64,000 nt of DNA, from NCBI GenBank assembly GCA_947044405.1, contig CAMRHE010000351.1:1859001-1923000 (forward strand), written 5' to 3'. The DNA comes from Leptodactylus fallax (Eukaryota > Chordata > Amphibia > Anura > Leptodactylidae). Below the pieces are notes generated by a model. The model made no database searches and was not told where the DNA came from. It saw only the letters and a program-made list of their open reading frames with translations. Positions 1 to 11,574 of the stretch are shown piece by piece; position 1 is the stretch's first letter; every line of letters starts with the position of its first letter. The position numbers and the translations under genes were made by a program.

Positions 1-27
1 CTCTTCATAGAATTGTATGTATAGTAC
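1..27. repeat. Left fragment of the 49-bp minisatellite
   Basis: The first 27 bases match part of the 49-bp unit that resumes at 937 (CTTCATAG...GTATGTATAGTAC). The array was split by the element at 28-936 and extends left beyond the window. Confidence 0.75.
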
Positions 28-170
28 CAGATGTGTAAATACCGGGGTAGCAGTGGTAGCGACTGCCACATGGCCATGGACATTAGGAGGTCCAGTGGGC
101 ACCTGATGTTTGTGTTTTTTTTTTTTTTTTTTTTACAGGCCGTTACCTGCAGGTAATGGGCCCTATTTTC

Positions 171-259
171 TTACCGATCCCCTCTCCTGCTCACAGCTGC
201 CTGCGCTTCCCCTTTTGCGGAAGTGGAGGCGGCTGTGAGCAGGAGCGGGGATCGGTAAG
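171..259. repeat. Long imperfect hairpin
   Basis: Bases 171-210 pair with 219-259 (TTACCGATCCCCTCTCCTGC... against its reverse complement) around a loop of about 8 bases, with few mismatches. It lies inside the element at 28-936. Confidence 0.85.
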
Positions 260-296
260 TAAGGCCGCGGACCCGCGAACCTCACAAACACTGCTA

Positions 297-602
297 TAAT
301 TATACTCTGAGGTCTTTTCAGACCCCAGAGTATAATGATCGGAGGCCCAAGGAAGGTGAGGGAACATAAAAAAACATTGTTGCTTACCTCTCCTGCACTC
401 CGGCAGGCTTAGGGCCTGTTTGGTGACGTCCTAGATATCACGTGGTCAGGCTGGCATCATTATGTGACGCGACACCAGCCTGGCTCACGTGACATCTGGT
501 CCAGCATTGAAGAGGGCCGAAAGTAGCAGGGAGTGAGCCGGAGCCAGGGAGAGGTAAGTAACATTGTTTTTTATGTTTGTATCCTCCCCTGGGTCTCCGA
601 TC
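297..602. repeat. Foldback cassette, copy 1
   Basis: The outer arms 337-403 and 536-602 are inverted copies of each other, as are inner arms 437-454 and 475-495. A small hairpin at 301-335 (TATACTCTGAGGTCT, then its complement) sits at the left end. The right arm contains GAGGTAAGTA (551-560), a splice-donor consensus, and the left arm has its reverse complement near 381-390. Related cassettes occur at 5886-6268, 11575-11683 and in part at 32555-32700. Confidence 0.8.
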
Positions 603-606
603 CACA

Positions 607-848
607 ATGGGGCATAATACTGTGTGAAGGGGCCAGTATGGGGCATAATAATGTGTGCAGGGGTCACTATGGCACATAATAGAGTGTGCAGGGGTCACTG
701 TGGGGAATAATAGTGTGTGCAGGGGCCACTATGAGGCATAATAATGTGTGCAGGGGCCACTATGGGGCATAATAGTGTGTGCAGGGGCCACTATGGCGCA
801 TAATAGTGTATGTAGGGGCCACTATGGGGCATAATAGTGTGTGCAGGA
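607..848. repeat. 31-bp minisatellite (CATAATA-GTGTG type)
   Basis: About eight units of 31 bp with the core GGGGCATAATAGTGTGTGCA and a spacer GGGGCCACTAT. Reverse-complemented, the core resembles CACAGTATAATGCCCC of the arrays at 18.6, 20.5 and 32.8 kb. Confidence 0.9.
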
Positions 849-936
849 ATTTGGTTTGTGCGGGGGTGGTCGGGGGGGGGGGGTGCCCATGTCAAATGTT
901 CGCCTTGGGGCCCAGCCATTCTTAGTTACGCCACTG

Positions 937-1401
937 TAGTACTTAGTAACCCTAGTCTCCAGGAGACTTCATAGCACTGTATGTATAGTACATAGTAACC
1001 CAAGTCTCCAGGAGCCTTCATAGCACTGTATTTATCGTACATAGTAACCCAAGTCTCTGGGAGCCTTCATAGCATTGTATGTATCGTACATAGTAACCCG
1101 AGTCTCCAGGAGCCTTCATAGCACTGTATGTATCGTACATAGTAACCCAAGTCTCCAGGAGCCTTCATAGCACTGTATGTATCGTACATAGTAACCCGAG
1201 TCTCCAGGAGCCTTCATAGCACTGTATGTATCGTACATAGTAACCAAGTCTCCAGGAGCTTTCATACCACTGTATGTATCGTACATAGTAACCCAAGTCT
1301 CCAGGAGCCTTTATAGCTCTGTATGTATAGTACATAGTAACCCAAGTCTCCAGGAGCCTTTATAGCTCTGTATGTATAGTACATAGTAACCTGAGTCTCC
1401 A
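937..1401. repeat. 49-bp minisatellite
   Basis: Nine to ten units of 49 bp (CATAGTAACCCAAGTCTCCA... GTATGTATCGTA) with a few substitutions each. It continues the fragment at 1-27. Confidence 0.95.
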
Positions 1402-2650
1402 TAGATTCTAAATACAGGTCACTATAGGAAGGAGTCTGCAGCCGCCCTGCCACTATATGTATAACAAGTCAGCCACCTAGTGGTTGTCTTATTCTCTTCT
1501 AACACAAACTATAAAACCTGGTAAATATAAAGGCTATTATCCTCTATACACGTCTCCTATAGGTTAGTCCTATAATAATGTACTGTGCACATAAAACATA
1601 GAAAAAGTGATAAGGATAAGGATAAATGGGGGTAGAAAAGCTCATACATAAGCAGGCCCTGTGATAATGCTCCAAGCAGCTCCATTACAGGTCCCATTCC
1701 CTTTAAAAATTTTTTTACATATGGTCAATGAAGAACATCAGAGTAACAATTTTTCGACATTAACACCTTAGGATCGAGATAGTCTTGCCGTTAAGCAATG
1801 GGGATCCATTGCCGGAATGAGATTGGGTGGTTACCTAGCAACAGGCCGTCCACCAGAGGTGACCACGCCGGTGCTCCATGTGCCTATTACCGAAGTCTCT
1901 GTAGGCCCGTATTACTAATATGCTACTAGCACATCCCTCGCATGTTTTTTAACAGAGCAGCGAGGGGGGACCAACACGGAAGACAATGCCTTCCTGCTGA
2001 GGTTTTCTTTAACTTCTGATGCTCTCCGATGAGGATTGAAAGTTGACCGTGATAAGACAAATTTTATATCAGTCAGATTTTTTTAGGTACATAGATCTTC
2101 TCTGATAGTAGTCACCGGGGAAATAAATCAAGGGGTAAAAATGAATTGCATTGCTCCAAAAACAGGATGAAGACAGCGTGAATATTAACATTAGGAGGCT
2201 GTAATGGTGAGCATAGCTCTTTAATGTGTACAACACGTGGAGGTAGAAGTACGCAGTACCACGGAGATGATGGCGGCTTTGTTCATCTGGTGTGGTACAT
2301 TATTAATTGACTAAAGTAAATGATCACAGCTTCATTCTCCTTGGTTATAGACTTAAGGAATATTAAAGGGTTTGATGAGCGATCAGAGCCATGAAAAGTG
2401 GTGTCTGCTCCATGACAACATCAGTCATCCTGTATTGTCCCGGTAGTCAACATAGTCCGACTACAAGAATAGCAAAATAATACTTGTAGGACCACCACAA
2501 ACACAGCAGAGCTGGTATGGAAAAGCAATTGCCAAAAATGCAATGGAATAGCTATTTAAGCAACTTCCTAATACACAGCGGATCACTGCTAGGATCAGTA
2601 GACATAAAGTAAGCAACCTACCTATAATCCTACAATCCTCCTAGTCCCTT
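1402..2650. other. Non-coding stretch, no recognised repeat
   Basis: No usable reading frame or structured repeat is seen. A CTCF-like core, GCCACCTAGTGG, is at 1472-1483. Confidence 0.5.
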
Positions 2651-2686
2651 TGGGACTCCTAGACTAATGTTAGTCTAGGAGTCCCA
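2651..2686. repeat. 36-bp palindrome with perfect 16-bp arms
   Basis: TGGGACTCCTAGACTA (2651-2666), loop ATGT, then the exact reverse complement (2671-2686). The arm matches the end of the inverted-repeat element at 5336-5516, so this looks like that element reduced to its two ends. Confidence 0.9.
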
Positions 2687-3900
2687 GAGTTTAAGGCTAC
2701 CCCCAGGGTATTCACCACAGCCCATCCCAAGACTTGGACTTGACAGCTCAGGACCCAGGTTGCAATCCCAGAACAAGCCAGAAAACAGGTACACATGCAG
2801 GCTATAAACCCTATTGCGGGTACAGGAGTAATACACAAGCCAGGGTCAAAAACCAAGAGAGTATGGGAACAGCCAAAACAAATGCAGAGGAATATCAGAA
2901 GTCCAGGCCACGGTCATGTCCAGGAGGTCACAGATAAAGCCAAATCAGCAAGAAATTAGCAAGAAAAGGATAAACCAGGAGATCAGCAAAAAAAAAAAAA
3001 AAAAAGCAGGAAAAGGTACAAGGAATAATTCTGAGAACACAGAGGCTAGAAAACTAGTTCAATCACAGGGACTTGAGTACGGAAAGTGTCAGATTAAAAT
3101 ACCTTACCTCAGCCCTGGATTGGATGCTGAACTATAGTTCTCATTGCATCTCAAATCTCTGACTGGATGAACAGACCAGCCCAAGTTTGACTGATAGGCA
3201 TAGCAACCTTAAAGCAACAGCCAAGTGGCAGATGCAGGTGCTGTACAAAGGAAAATGGCGACTGCTTAATGAAGTCAGAGTGAGGATATTTAGATTCCTG
3301 TCAAGAGGATTACTAATATATGGTCTGGCAACAATGGGAAGCAAAGAGGCCCTAATAGCCCCCTCCCCCAATGGTGGGGAGGTCACAATGGCGACTAGAA
3401 ATTCACTAGGTACTCTCTCTTTATATTTTCGCCAGTAGGTGTAATACAGTACACAGTGACTCAGGTGATGCTTACCACGGTCTGTTCTCTTGGAAACTGC
3501 AGTTCTCTTTACTTATGCAATTCAACACAAATATTTATGCAAGACTCAAATCCACGGCACTTACTGATAAACAGAAGACAAACAGAAGACAGGACTTGAT
3601 CATAGTCTCTATTTTCTCAATTACAGAGAGGTTCCAGCTTATTAACAGTTTCAGTCATTCAACTTAACTCATTATAGGCAGGCTCCAGCTGCAGGTACCT
3701 GGCTATATACTCTAGCCTGACTCTGAACAGCTACCCCCTCTTAACAGCTGGTCTTTAACTAGTCCTGGTAACTGGGCAGATCTCTTGCCCTGGCACTCTT
3801 TCTTGGCCGCACTTCCTCTGCTAGTGCTGTACTAATACCTCCTAGCTGCTGTGCTCCCATGGTACTGGGCAATGCTGGTTTTCATTGGAAACAACCGGGG
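2687..3900. other. Non-coding, possibly retroelement-derived
   Basis: Purine-rich text around 2730-3060, with an A run at about 2989-3004, resembles the low-complexity interior of the solo LTR at 27082-27745 in style (AACCAAGAGAGTA-like words). I could not find paired TG/CA ends or a TSD. Short open frames here have no recognisable domains. Confidence 0.3.
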
Positions 3901-5335
3901 ACTGTGGCACTCTGTCCCGAGTGCTGAATTGTAGAGATACCGATTTTGCCAATAATGGGAAAATTACATTTTAATAGCTCACTTTTGAGTGACAGCTGGA
4001 TATGGCACAGGAGTCTGCTGGAACTGTTACTGCATAGCCGAAGACAAGAGGTTGGTAAGGGAAACCAGGACACTTCCCTGCCCAATGGACACTTGGCATC
4101 TCGGTGTAGGTATCCACCTTCCTAGAGGTTTATGCACTTTAGAGGATCAAAATTGTTGACAGATGAACTTTAAATTGTAGTATTATCTTAGAACTATATG
4201 GCAGTATTACATGGGATCATGTATTATTTTGATAATGAATATTATTGGGACACTATATGGTAGCATTTTATGGTAGTTTTAGTAGAGGGGGTATCAAACA
4301 GGTTTCCATTTGTCCTAGAAGTTATCCTAGAAAAACTCTGTCCATAGGATCTAGTAGGCAATTGGACATTGTAGATGATTTTCCCCCGTGCAGGTTCCTT
4401 TCCACTAGAGAAAGTGGGGACCCATTGTAAACCCATTGGAGGTCTCAGTAGCTTCCCCTTTGTGATAGCACCCTTGGTTTAATTTCGGGAACACATTGTT
4501 CAGAAGGTACAACCCCTTGTATGATGAGTAGTAGGATTATGACTTGCCTGTATAGTTGTCAGTCTTACTTTATGGCTCTTGTTGAACTCTTTGTAGCCCA
4601 CAGTGACAATACAGCGATAACCTAATATCGGGAGCCTGATATCTCGCCCTGTTTACTTAACCAATAAATATATTATTCCTGGTCATTACATCTGCCTCCG
4701 TTCTAGTTAAGTGTCCTTTTATCCAACTATAGCGTGAATTATCCGCCATAATATCCGATAGTAAAATCCTGATTTGTGGCCTTATTCTCCCTGTTTGGAA
4801 TGATTGGTGTTGTAGTCATTTATTGTGTGTTTTATTCCGGACGGAGAAGACATTTCAGTCTCCAAGTGGTTTATTTTGTCATTAAAATGTCTCAGCATCC
4901 TGGAAGGAACATGAAGATTTTCTGTAGCAGGAATTAAACATGACAACCTGCCGGCTAGTCATTCAATCCAGACTAATGAATGTCATTTATTTACTGGGAA
5001 TAGAACTGTCAGGCGGTGTTATAACCAAGATCCCTGGCTTTCTTTAAGACAATGTCACGTCGTTCTCCAGATATCAGTCATGACTGTCACTGGATCATTG
5101 TTGGGAAAGGTTAATTTATTTAATAGGCAATTCCTACAGAAATCAGCAAATCACCAGTAAATAGGAGCGGGCCAGTTATATCTGTTATTGGGAAAGTTGG
5201 GTTACAACCATTGCAGATTTTATATCTGTTTTACCAAACACCTGAATGGTGAACCTGCCTACAATACTAATAAAAGGATAAGTCTTGGGTTACCAGATGA
5301 CTCCTGTCGTGCAACCAATGATCACCGGGTCACTC
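3901..5335. other. Non-coding, repeat-poor
   Basis: No repeat structure or coding signal found. About 4700-5060 is free of the AAAGGGGTT-type elements common elsewhere, and is a candidate for cross-species conservation testing. Confidence 0.4.
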
Positions 5336-5516
5336 TGGGACTCCTAGACTAAGGTTAGTAAATGGAGTCTATTGCAACCCCTAGGGTGCCAGGACTGTGA
5401 CTTCTAGTCAAAAAAGATTGAACACTGCTAGATATTTTCATGACTAGAAGTATCGGCCACCGCACCCTCGTAGTCGCAATTCAACTCCATTCACTAACAT
5501 TAGTGAAGGAGTCCCA
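5336..5516. mobile_element. Short inverted-repeat element (TGGGACTCC ends)
   Basis: Arms 5336-5359 and 5493-5516 are inverted copies, about 20 of 24 bases matching. A second inner inverted pair lies near 5399-5451 (ACTTCTAGTCA / TGACTAGAAGT). The outer arm equals half of the palindrome at 2651-2686. It is MITE-like and non-coding. Confidence 0.6.
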
Positions 5517-5590
5517 GGGCAACCCAACGATCTTTGGTTGTAAGAGGAGAGCCATGTAGCCCTAGTCTGCACCCATTGCTGTGAGGTCCC

Positions 5591-5725
5591 ACTGGATGTA
5601 CTATTTGTCATTACTGAAAGGGGAACCACTGTCCCTGATGGTCTCAACATCTGGAGCTTGTACTCACAATCCCATGCTACGTGCCTGCAACATTCCCTTG
5701 AGTGGGCAGTATCACATAAGCAACC
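5591..5725. repeat. Tandem duplication, copy A
   Basis: It matches 6814-6948 in the same orientation with scattered substitutions, from GGATGTACTATT to TAAGCAACC. Subtracting the inserted element and its TSD gives an original tandem unit of about 201 bp. Confidence 0.85.
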
Positions 5726-5885
5726 ATGTGGTGAGTCCTATTCCTCTGTAGGATTAGTCCTATATGTCTATAGCAGGGGTCGGCAACGCAAGAGTGGCAC
5801 GCAATGCATATTTCCCTGGCACGGAGACCCAAGTCCTCAACCAGCAGTTTCGATCGCACCGAACATGGCCGAAACGAAACTGCTA

Positions 5886-6268
5886 TTTTTATACTCGAGG
5901 GTCTCTTCAGACCCCCGAGTATAACAAGTGGAGGCTCAGGAGAAGCGATGAAACCTAAAAAAACAATATACTCACCTTTCCTACGCTCCGCAGCCACTGT
6001 GTTCTCTTCGGGCGCTTCTGCTTGAAGTCAGCGACAGCTGACAGGACCTCTGGGGTCACGTTTGGCGTCATTACGCATAATGACGCGACGTGACCCCTGA
6101 GAACCAATCAGCGGTGGCTGACTACAGGCAGAACCGCCCGAAGAGAACACAGTGGCTGCGAAGTGTAGGAAAGGTGAGTATATTGTTTGTTTTTTTATGT
6201 TTGTCACCTCTCTTGGCCCTCCACTTTTTATACTCTATGGTCTGAAGAGACCCCACAGTATAATAATA
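5886..6268. repeat. Foldback cassette, copy 2 (most complete)
   Basis: A near-continuous inverted repeat. About 5886-6030 pairs with 6128-6268, and the centre has its own palindrome, GCGTCATTACGCATAATGACGC. Terminal small hairpins (GGTCTCTTCAGACC, GGTCTGAAGAGACC) lie at 5888-5922 and 6230-6265. AAGGTGAGTA (6171-6180) and its reverse complement near 5966-5976 are splice-donor consensus on opposite strands. Confidence 0.9.
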
Positions 6269-6305
6269 GCTAGTGAGTGGCACAAATTGGAATATTATAA
6301 AAGTT

Positions 6306-6560
6306 AGAATATTATACCGTGCGCAGGGGCCACTATGGAGGCTAATACTGTGTGCTGGGGCCACTATGAGACATAATACCATGTGCAGAGGCCACTATGG
6401 GACATAATACCGTGTGAAGAGGCCACTATGGGACATAATACCATGTGCAGGGGCCGCTATGGAATATAATACCATGTGCAGGAACAGCTATGGGACATAA
6501 TACCATGTGCAGGGGCCGCTATGGGACATAATACCATGTGCAGGGGCCGCTATGGGACAT
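6306..6560. repeat. 31-bp minisatellite
   Basis: About eight units, typically CAGGGGCCGCTATGGGACAT plus AATACCATGTG. Same family and period as 607-848. Confidence 0.9.
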
Positions 6561-6813
6561 TCGAAAAGTAACTTCTAATCGGAAAGTACAGGAGTGTCCC
6601 AGGAAATAGCAGTAAATGCATGCGTCCTAAAGCATCTGGTGGCAGCATTTCTGTGTTAGGGTTTGTGGTATATGACTTTAGTTTAGGGGTCGTCAGACTT
6701 ACAATTATTGACTGGCACTCCGAGTACCTCATCTTTGATTTTTTAATTAAAATTGGCACGCCGAACAAAAAAGGTTGCCTACCCCTGCTCTATAGGATTA
6801 GTCCTATATATCC

Positions 6814-6948
6814 ATTGGACGTACTATTAGTCACTACTGAAAGGGGCACCACTGTCCCTTATGTCCTCAGGATCTGGAGCTTGTATTCACAATCCCACAC
6901 TTGGTGCCTGCAACATTCCCTTGACTGGGCAATATCACATAAGCAACC
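6814..6948. repeat. Tandem duplication, copy B
   Basis: Second copy of 5591-5725, separated from it by the inserted hAT-like element. Confidence 0.85.
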
Positions 6949-7396
6949 TTTTCAACTTTATCATCTGGGTATTGTATATTACACAATAAAATAGGGGGGC
7001 ATCAATAGAAGTTACTGCATCGGACACCTTACAACAACTTAAAGCCTACTTGCCAACCTGAGTGGCCGGGCTCTGCCAATCCATTTATTTTTTATGGTAC
7101 AGACAGAGATAGCCGAACCTGCCGCTCCATTGAGGAATGGGACCCTGTTCTTGTGACTGATCAGACCCTGATCAGATAGTTGTCCCCTATCCTGTGGTTA
7201 TGGGAATTGCTTTTAAAGTTAGCACAACCCCTCTAAGGCTGCTCGGATACATGCCCCATTTGCTGTTGAAAAGCTACAATGACATCCATATGGATTGCCA
7301 CCCAGTTGTCAGAAATGGCTGAATGTAATTCCTACCAGAAGAAGACCTTACAGCTGTTTTAGTAAATGTTTTTTCTGGAGAATCTTTCTCTTATGA
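6949..7396. other. Non-coding with MITE remnant
   Basis: Around 7120-7235 is a remnant of the GATCAG/'CTATCCTGTGGTTAT' MITE group seen at 31412 and 35461. No coding signal. Confidence 0.4.
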
Positions 7397-7622
7397 CTCT
7401 GTGTTGTGCTGTTCCTCAGTTATTCCTCCAAGAAATGTATGAGTAAATTGACAACTGGGCTTTATCATTTCCCTTGTGAAAGGGGTGTGTCCCTACCCTG
7501 ATTAGTGCTGTAAGCATTGATTGGACAGTGTCACACTGTTTAGGGACTGTAGGGTAACACCCAGTTGTCTATTTATTCATAAAATTCTAGTAGGAATAAC
7601 AGAGGAACAGAACAACACAGAG
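7397..7622. mobile_element. Foldback MITE
   Basis: Arms 7397-7459 (CTCTGTGTTGTGCTGTTCCT...) and 7560-7622 (...AGGAACAGAACAACACAGAG) are inverted copies with small gaps around a spacer of about 100 bp. Non-coding. Confidence 0.75.
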
Positions 7623-8340
7623 ACCTAGGGAAAATGCCCTAGAATTGTTATTTTATGTTATTTTATTTACTAAAACAACTAAAACAGACATGTCAGGAAA
7701 GGTGGCAGGTCTTATATAAAGTATATGTTCACTCAAGACAACCCATGTGATAGAGGGAGCCCCAAGCAGGATCGCCCTATCAGCCAGGGCGGAGAGCTCT
7801 TGTACAGAGTGGCTTGTGCTCTGTTGGATGTGGCGTCACCATGTTTTATATGGCTTCCTATTTATTTCAATTGGCAGCATTAAATGTGCAGGAGTTTACA
7901 GTTTCCCCCAGTGATAGCAATAAGCATGTCACTAGGCTGGGGGCGATCTTTTTGTCAGCGGCTAGCCAGCTTTACCTCATCCACTCTTGTGCTGTTATTT
8001 ACTCCAGTGCTAACTCTCCATCACCATAAAATATAGACATTTACAGACATCCCCCCCCAACTCTGTTTTACTATGTAATTGTATTTCCATGAAATAACAG
8101 TCATGTAGAAGCTTTTCTTAGAACTTTATGTTGTTCCTCCTGGACATATAGACACAAAATAGCAACTAAGCATCACTATCAAAGAGGGGTTTGACCCTAC
8201 ATGGTCTGACACTATCACTACTCATTAAGCAGAATTAGACTCTATCATGGATTATGGAAATGGTTATGACAAATTATTTATATATTTCCTAGAGGAATAA
8301 CAAAGTAATGGCATAATTCAGAGTTAGAATTACGTAACTA
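7623..8340. other. Non-coding, nothing recognised
   Basis: A/T-rich sequence with no supported gene or repeat. Confidence 0.4.
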
Positions 8341-9615
8341 AGGACAGCATTATTGACTACTAGGGACAGAAATGGTGATTTGGGAATGGACTAGTGACTA
8401 CGGACAGTATAAGTCATTAGGGACAGTACTAGTGATGGACAGAATTAGAGTACTAGTGACTACAGTACTAGCTATTGAGGACAGTTCTAGTGATTAGGGA
8501 CAGAATGAGTGACTAGGGACAATACTAGTGATTTTGGATAGAACTAGTGACTAGGTAAAGAACTAGTAACAGTACTAGTGACTGATGACAGTAATGGTGA
8601 CTAGGTTCAGTACTAGTGATTGAGGACAGAACTAGTGAATATGCACAGCACTAATGACTGGAGAAAGTACTAGTGACTAAATATAGTATTAGTGATTAAA
8701 GACAGTACTAGTGATTAGGTACAGCCCTAGTGATTGTGGAAAGCACAAGTAACTAGGTACAGTACTAGTGATTGAGGACAGAATTAGTGACTAGGTACAG
8801 CACTATTGATTGAGGACAGTACTAGTGACTAGGTACAGTACTAGTGATTGAGGAAAGTATTGGTGACTAGGTACAGTACTAGTGATTGAGGACAGAACTA
8901 GTGAATATGTACAGCACTAATTATTGGAGAAGTACTAGTGACTAAATACAGTACTAGTGATTAAGGACAGTAGTAGTGACTAGGTACAGTACTAGGGATT
9001 GAGGACAATACTAGTGACTAAGTACAATACTGGTGATTGAAGACAGTACTAGTGACTAGGTACTATACTAGTAATTGAGAACAGTACTAGTGACTAGGTA
9101 CAGTACTAGTGATTGAGGATATTACTAGTGACTATGTACAATACTAGTGATTGAAGACAGTACTAGTAACTAGGTACAATACTAGTGATTGAAGACAGTA
9201 CTAGTAACTAGGTACAGTACTAGTGATTGAGGACAATACTAGTGACTATGTACAATACTAGTGATTGAGGAGATAACTAGTGAATATGTACAGCACTAAT
9301 TACTGGAGAAAATACTAGTGATTGAATACAGGACTAGTGATTAAGGACAGTAGTAGTGACTTGGTACAGTACTAGGGATTGAGGACAATACTAGTGACTA
9401 AGTACAATACTGGTGATTGAAGACAGTACTAGTGACTAGGTACAGTACTAGTAATTGAGAACAGTACTAATAACAAGGTACAGTACTAGTGATTGAGGAC
9501 AATACTAGAGACTATGTAAAATACTAGTGATTGAAGACAGTACTAGTTACTAGGTACAGTACTAGTGATTGAGGACAATACTAGAGACTATGTACAATAC
9601 TAGTGATTGAAGACT
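8341..9615. repeat. 19-bp minisatellite arranged as 38-bp dimers
   Basis: Roughly 65 units of 19 bp alternate two forms, GTGACTAGGTACAGTACTA and GTGATTGAGGACAGTACTA, giving a 38-bp higher-order period. The palindrome ACTAGT occurs at most unit junctions. The left edge is degenerate. A longer segment around 8880-9060 recurs around 9250-9470, so blocks of units were also duplicated. Confidence 0.95.
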
Positions 9616-10299
9616 CCAAAAGATTCAAAGTAAAAAAAGAACTGTGTCTTTTATTCACCCAAGCAGTGATGTTTCAGCCCTACTATAAAGGCTCTCTAAA
9701 GCAATACAAATGTATTACAAGCAGATATAAATAATATGTTCTAAAGTGATACAATCAGTAATCAATCATATCTGTACAAGCATATCTGTCATCAGATAAA
9801 TACCAACAACATCATAACACAATGATACATGTGTACAACAAAAGTGCAAATGTGTAGAAAGGCAAATAATCACAATCTGATGTGTAAAACCATAAATCCA
9901 TACTATAATTGAAACTGAGTACATGAATTAACAATACAAGTGGCAGGTGTTAAATATTAATAGGCTCATCCCCTCCAGGGTTTATCCAGCGAGAATACCG
10001 CCACGTTCAGTGTTCTCTCTAGTTCATTGCGCATGCTCCAATAAATTACAATGGAGAAGATCAGCAAATCCACTGCACATGTCTGGAGCCCCTTTTGGTA
10101 AAGCCGAAGGTAAAAACATATCAATAAAAATTACAAATAAGTTTTTCTAAATACCATAACATTTTGTAATAACGGTTTAGATGTAAAAACTGGATTGTGG
10201 GCATTGGGCAAGTGAAGTCACTTTAAATAATCCCTCCAATCTTAAACTCATTTAAGCTTACAGGTTTCAAGCAGACAGTCAGGGAACCGCCCACCTGAG
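9616..10299. other. Non-coding; possible retroelement tail at left
   Basis: The first 100 bases (GTGTCTTTTATTCACCC, GATGTTTCAGCCC) resemble transcript-end sequence of a retroelement on the minus strand, but no reverse transcriptase is present, so this is only suggestive. The rest is A/T-rich and unassigned. Confidence 0.25.
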
Positions 10300-10460
10300 A
10301 GTAGACAGCCTAATTAGCATATTGGGTACAGAAACTAACAGCATTGATTGCTCAGGAACAGTGGGGGCTAGAGAAAAAATTCTACCAGAGCTGGAATCAG
10401 TGGAGAGGCACCTAGTGAAGGATATAAAGAACTGGAGTTGGTGAAAGGTCCTTTTTAAGG
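10300..10460. mobile_element. MITE fragment (AAAGGTCCTCTTT family)
   Basis: It matches the right halves of the elements at 59314-59776 and 62235-62628 (CTAACAGCATTGATTGCTCA, GGGGCTAGAGAAAAAATTC, GTGAAAGGTCCT). The left half is missing. Confidence 0.75.
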
Positions 10461-10706
10461 ACTCCAGTTTCTTAAGAAACCAATTCAATAGAATACGGTG
10501 ACAGTCATAGTCAAAAGACATGACAGACCGCATTCTTCAACACAACCACTGGGTGGCCAGACATCTTTTAGCACAACACTGAAAAATTGTGTTGTAGCTG
10601 GTGATCTCATGACACATATCTGGGCAAGTTCAGCCAAGAGGTAAGGTAAGAAAGGAAAAATCTGTAGCTTCCTATCGGCTTTTAGGTTGCATGTTAGGGT
10701 ACTAAG
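10461..10706. other. Non-coding, nothing recognised
   Basis: Short spacer without coding signal. Confidence 0.35.
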
Positions 10707-10820
10707 CAGAGATGGGCGGATCTGTCAGGATTCATTTTGTTTCAGGTTCAGGTGGCTGGAGTCCCAGATTTGTTTATGAAACCAACAAGTTCGGTATGAA
10801 CCACATGTTAAATTGGCTTA

Positions 10821-11468
10821 AAAAATAGCGTAGAACACCGTCAGGGCTCCTAGGAACCTATCTATAAAACATAGTGTAGAACACTGTCAGGGCTCCTAGG
10901 AACCTATCTATAAAACATAGTGTAGAACACTGTCAGGTCTCCTAGGAACCTATCTATAAAACATAGTGTAGAACACTGTCAGGGCTCCTAGGAACCTATC
11001 TATAAAACATAGTGTAGAACACTGTCAGGACTCCTAGGAACCTATCTATAAAACATAGTGTAGAACACTATCAAGGCTCCGAGGAATCTATCTATAAAAT
11101 ATAGCGTAGAACACTGTCAGGGCTCCTAGGAATCTATCTATAAAACATAGTGTAGAATACTGTCAGAGATCCTAGGAACCTATCTATAAAACATAGTGTA
11201 GAATACTGTCAGGGCTCCTAGGAACCTATCTATAAAACATAGCGTAGAACACTGTCAGGACTCCTAGGAACCTATCTATAAAACATAGTGTAGAACACTG
11301 TCAGGGCTCCTAGGAACCTATTTATAAAACATAGTGTCGAACACTGTCAGGGCTCCTAGGAACCTATCTATAAAACATAGCGTAGAACACTGTCAGGGCC
11401 CCTAGGAACCTATTTATAAAACATAGTGTCGAACACTGTCAGGGCTCCTAGGATCCTATCTATAAAAC
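10821..11468. repeat. 46-bp minisatellite
   Basis: About fourteen units of 46 bp built from AAAACATAGTGTAGAACACT, GTCAGGGCTCCTAGGAACC and TATCTAT. It contains the small palindrome TCCTAGGA. Confidence 0.95.
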
Positions 11469-11574
11469 GTGGCATACCCATGTGACCGCTGGTGGCCCAA
11501 TCACAGGCCTCAGCAGTGACCCTGGGTGCATGATATTCCCAGGACATTGCCAAACACCATGAGGAGGCCCAAAA

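Larger units (their letters stand above)
28..936. mobile_element. hAT-like non-autonomous element inserted in minisatellite
   Basis: The right end is AGTTACGCCACTG. The left end, CAGATGTGTAAATAC, is a diverged inverted copy. The same terminus is seen on the element at 29559-29830. TAGTAC is present immediately outside both ends (22-27 and 937-942), and the 49-bp minisatellite resumes outside. The interior holds a 22-base T run (about 113-134), a hairpin, a foldback cassette and a 31-bp array. There is no coding capacity. CAG...CTG ends point to hAT, but the shared flank is 6 bp rather than the usual 8, so the superfamily is not certain. Confidence 0.65.
5774..6787. mobile_element. hAT-like non-autonomous element (CAGGGGTCGGCAAC ends)
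   Basis: The ends are CAGGGGTCGGCAAC and GTTGCCTACCCCTG, inverted with one mismatch. Flanks GTCTATAG (5766-5773) and CTCTATAG (6788-6795) form an 8-bp TSD with one mismatch, as expected for hAT. The interior has a foldback cassette (5886-6268) and a 31-bp array (6306-6560). No transposase is present. It is inserted between two copies of a 201-bp tandem duplication, so it is younger than that duplication. Confidence 0.85.

Noticed and set aside
2734..3137. Lysine-rich small open frames
   Set aside because: They are due to A-rich sequence, and no start context or domain supports a gene.
5677..5997. Minus-strand 106-residue open frame
   Set aside because: It crosses the boundary of the inserted hAT-like element and part of the tandem duplication, so it cannot be an ancestral gene.
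6620..6994. Plus-strand 124-residue open frame
   Set aside because: It also spans the end of the hAT-like element and the duplicated flank. No domain.
8341..9615. CRISPR-like array
   Set aside because: Units are contiguous with no unique spacers, and the genomic context is vertebrate.
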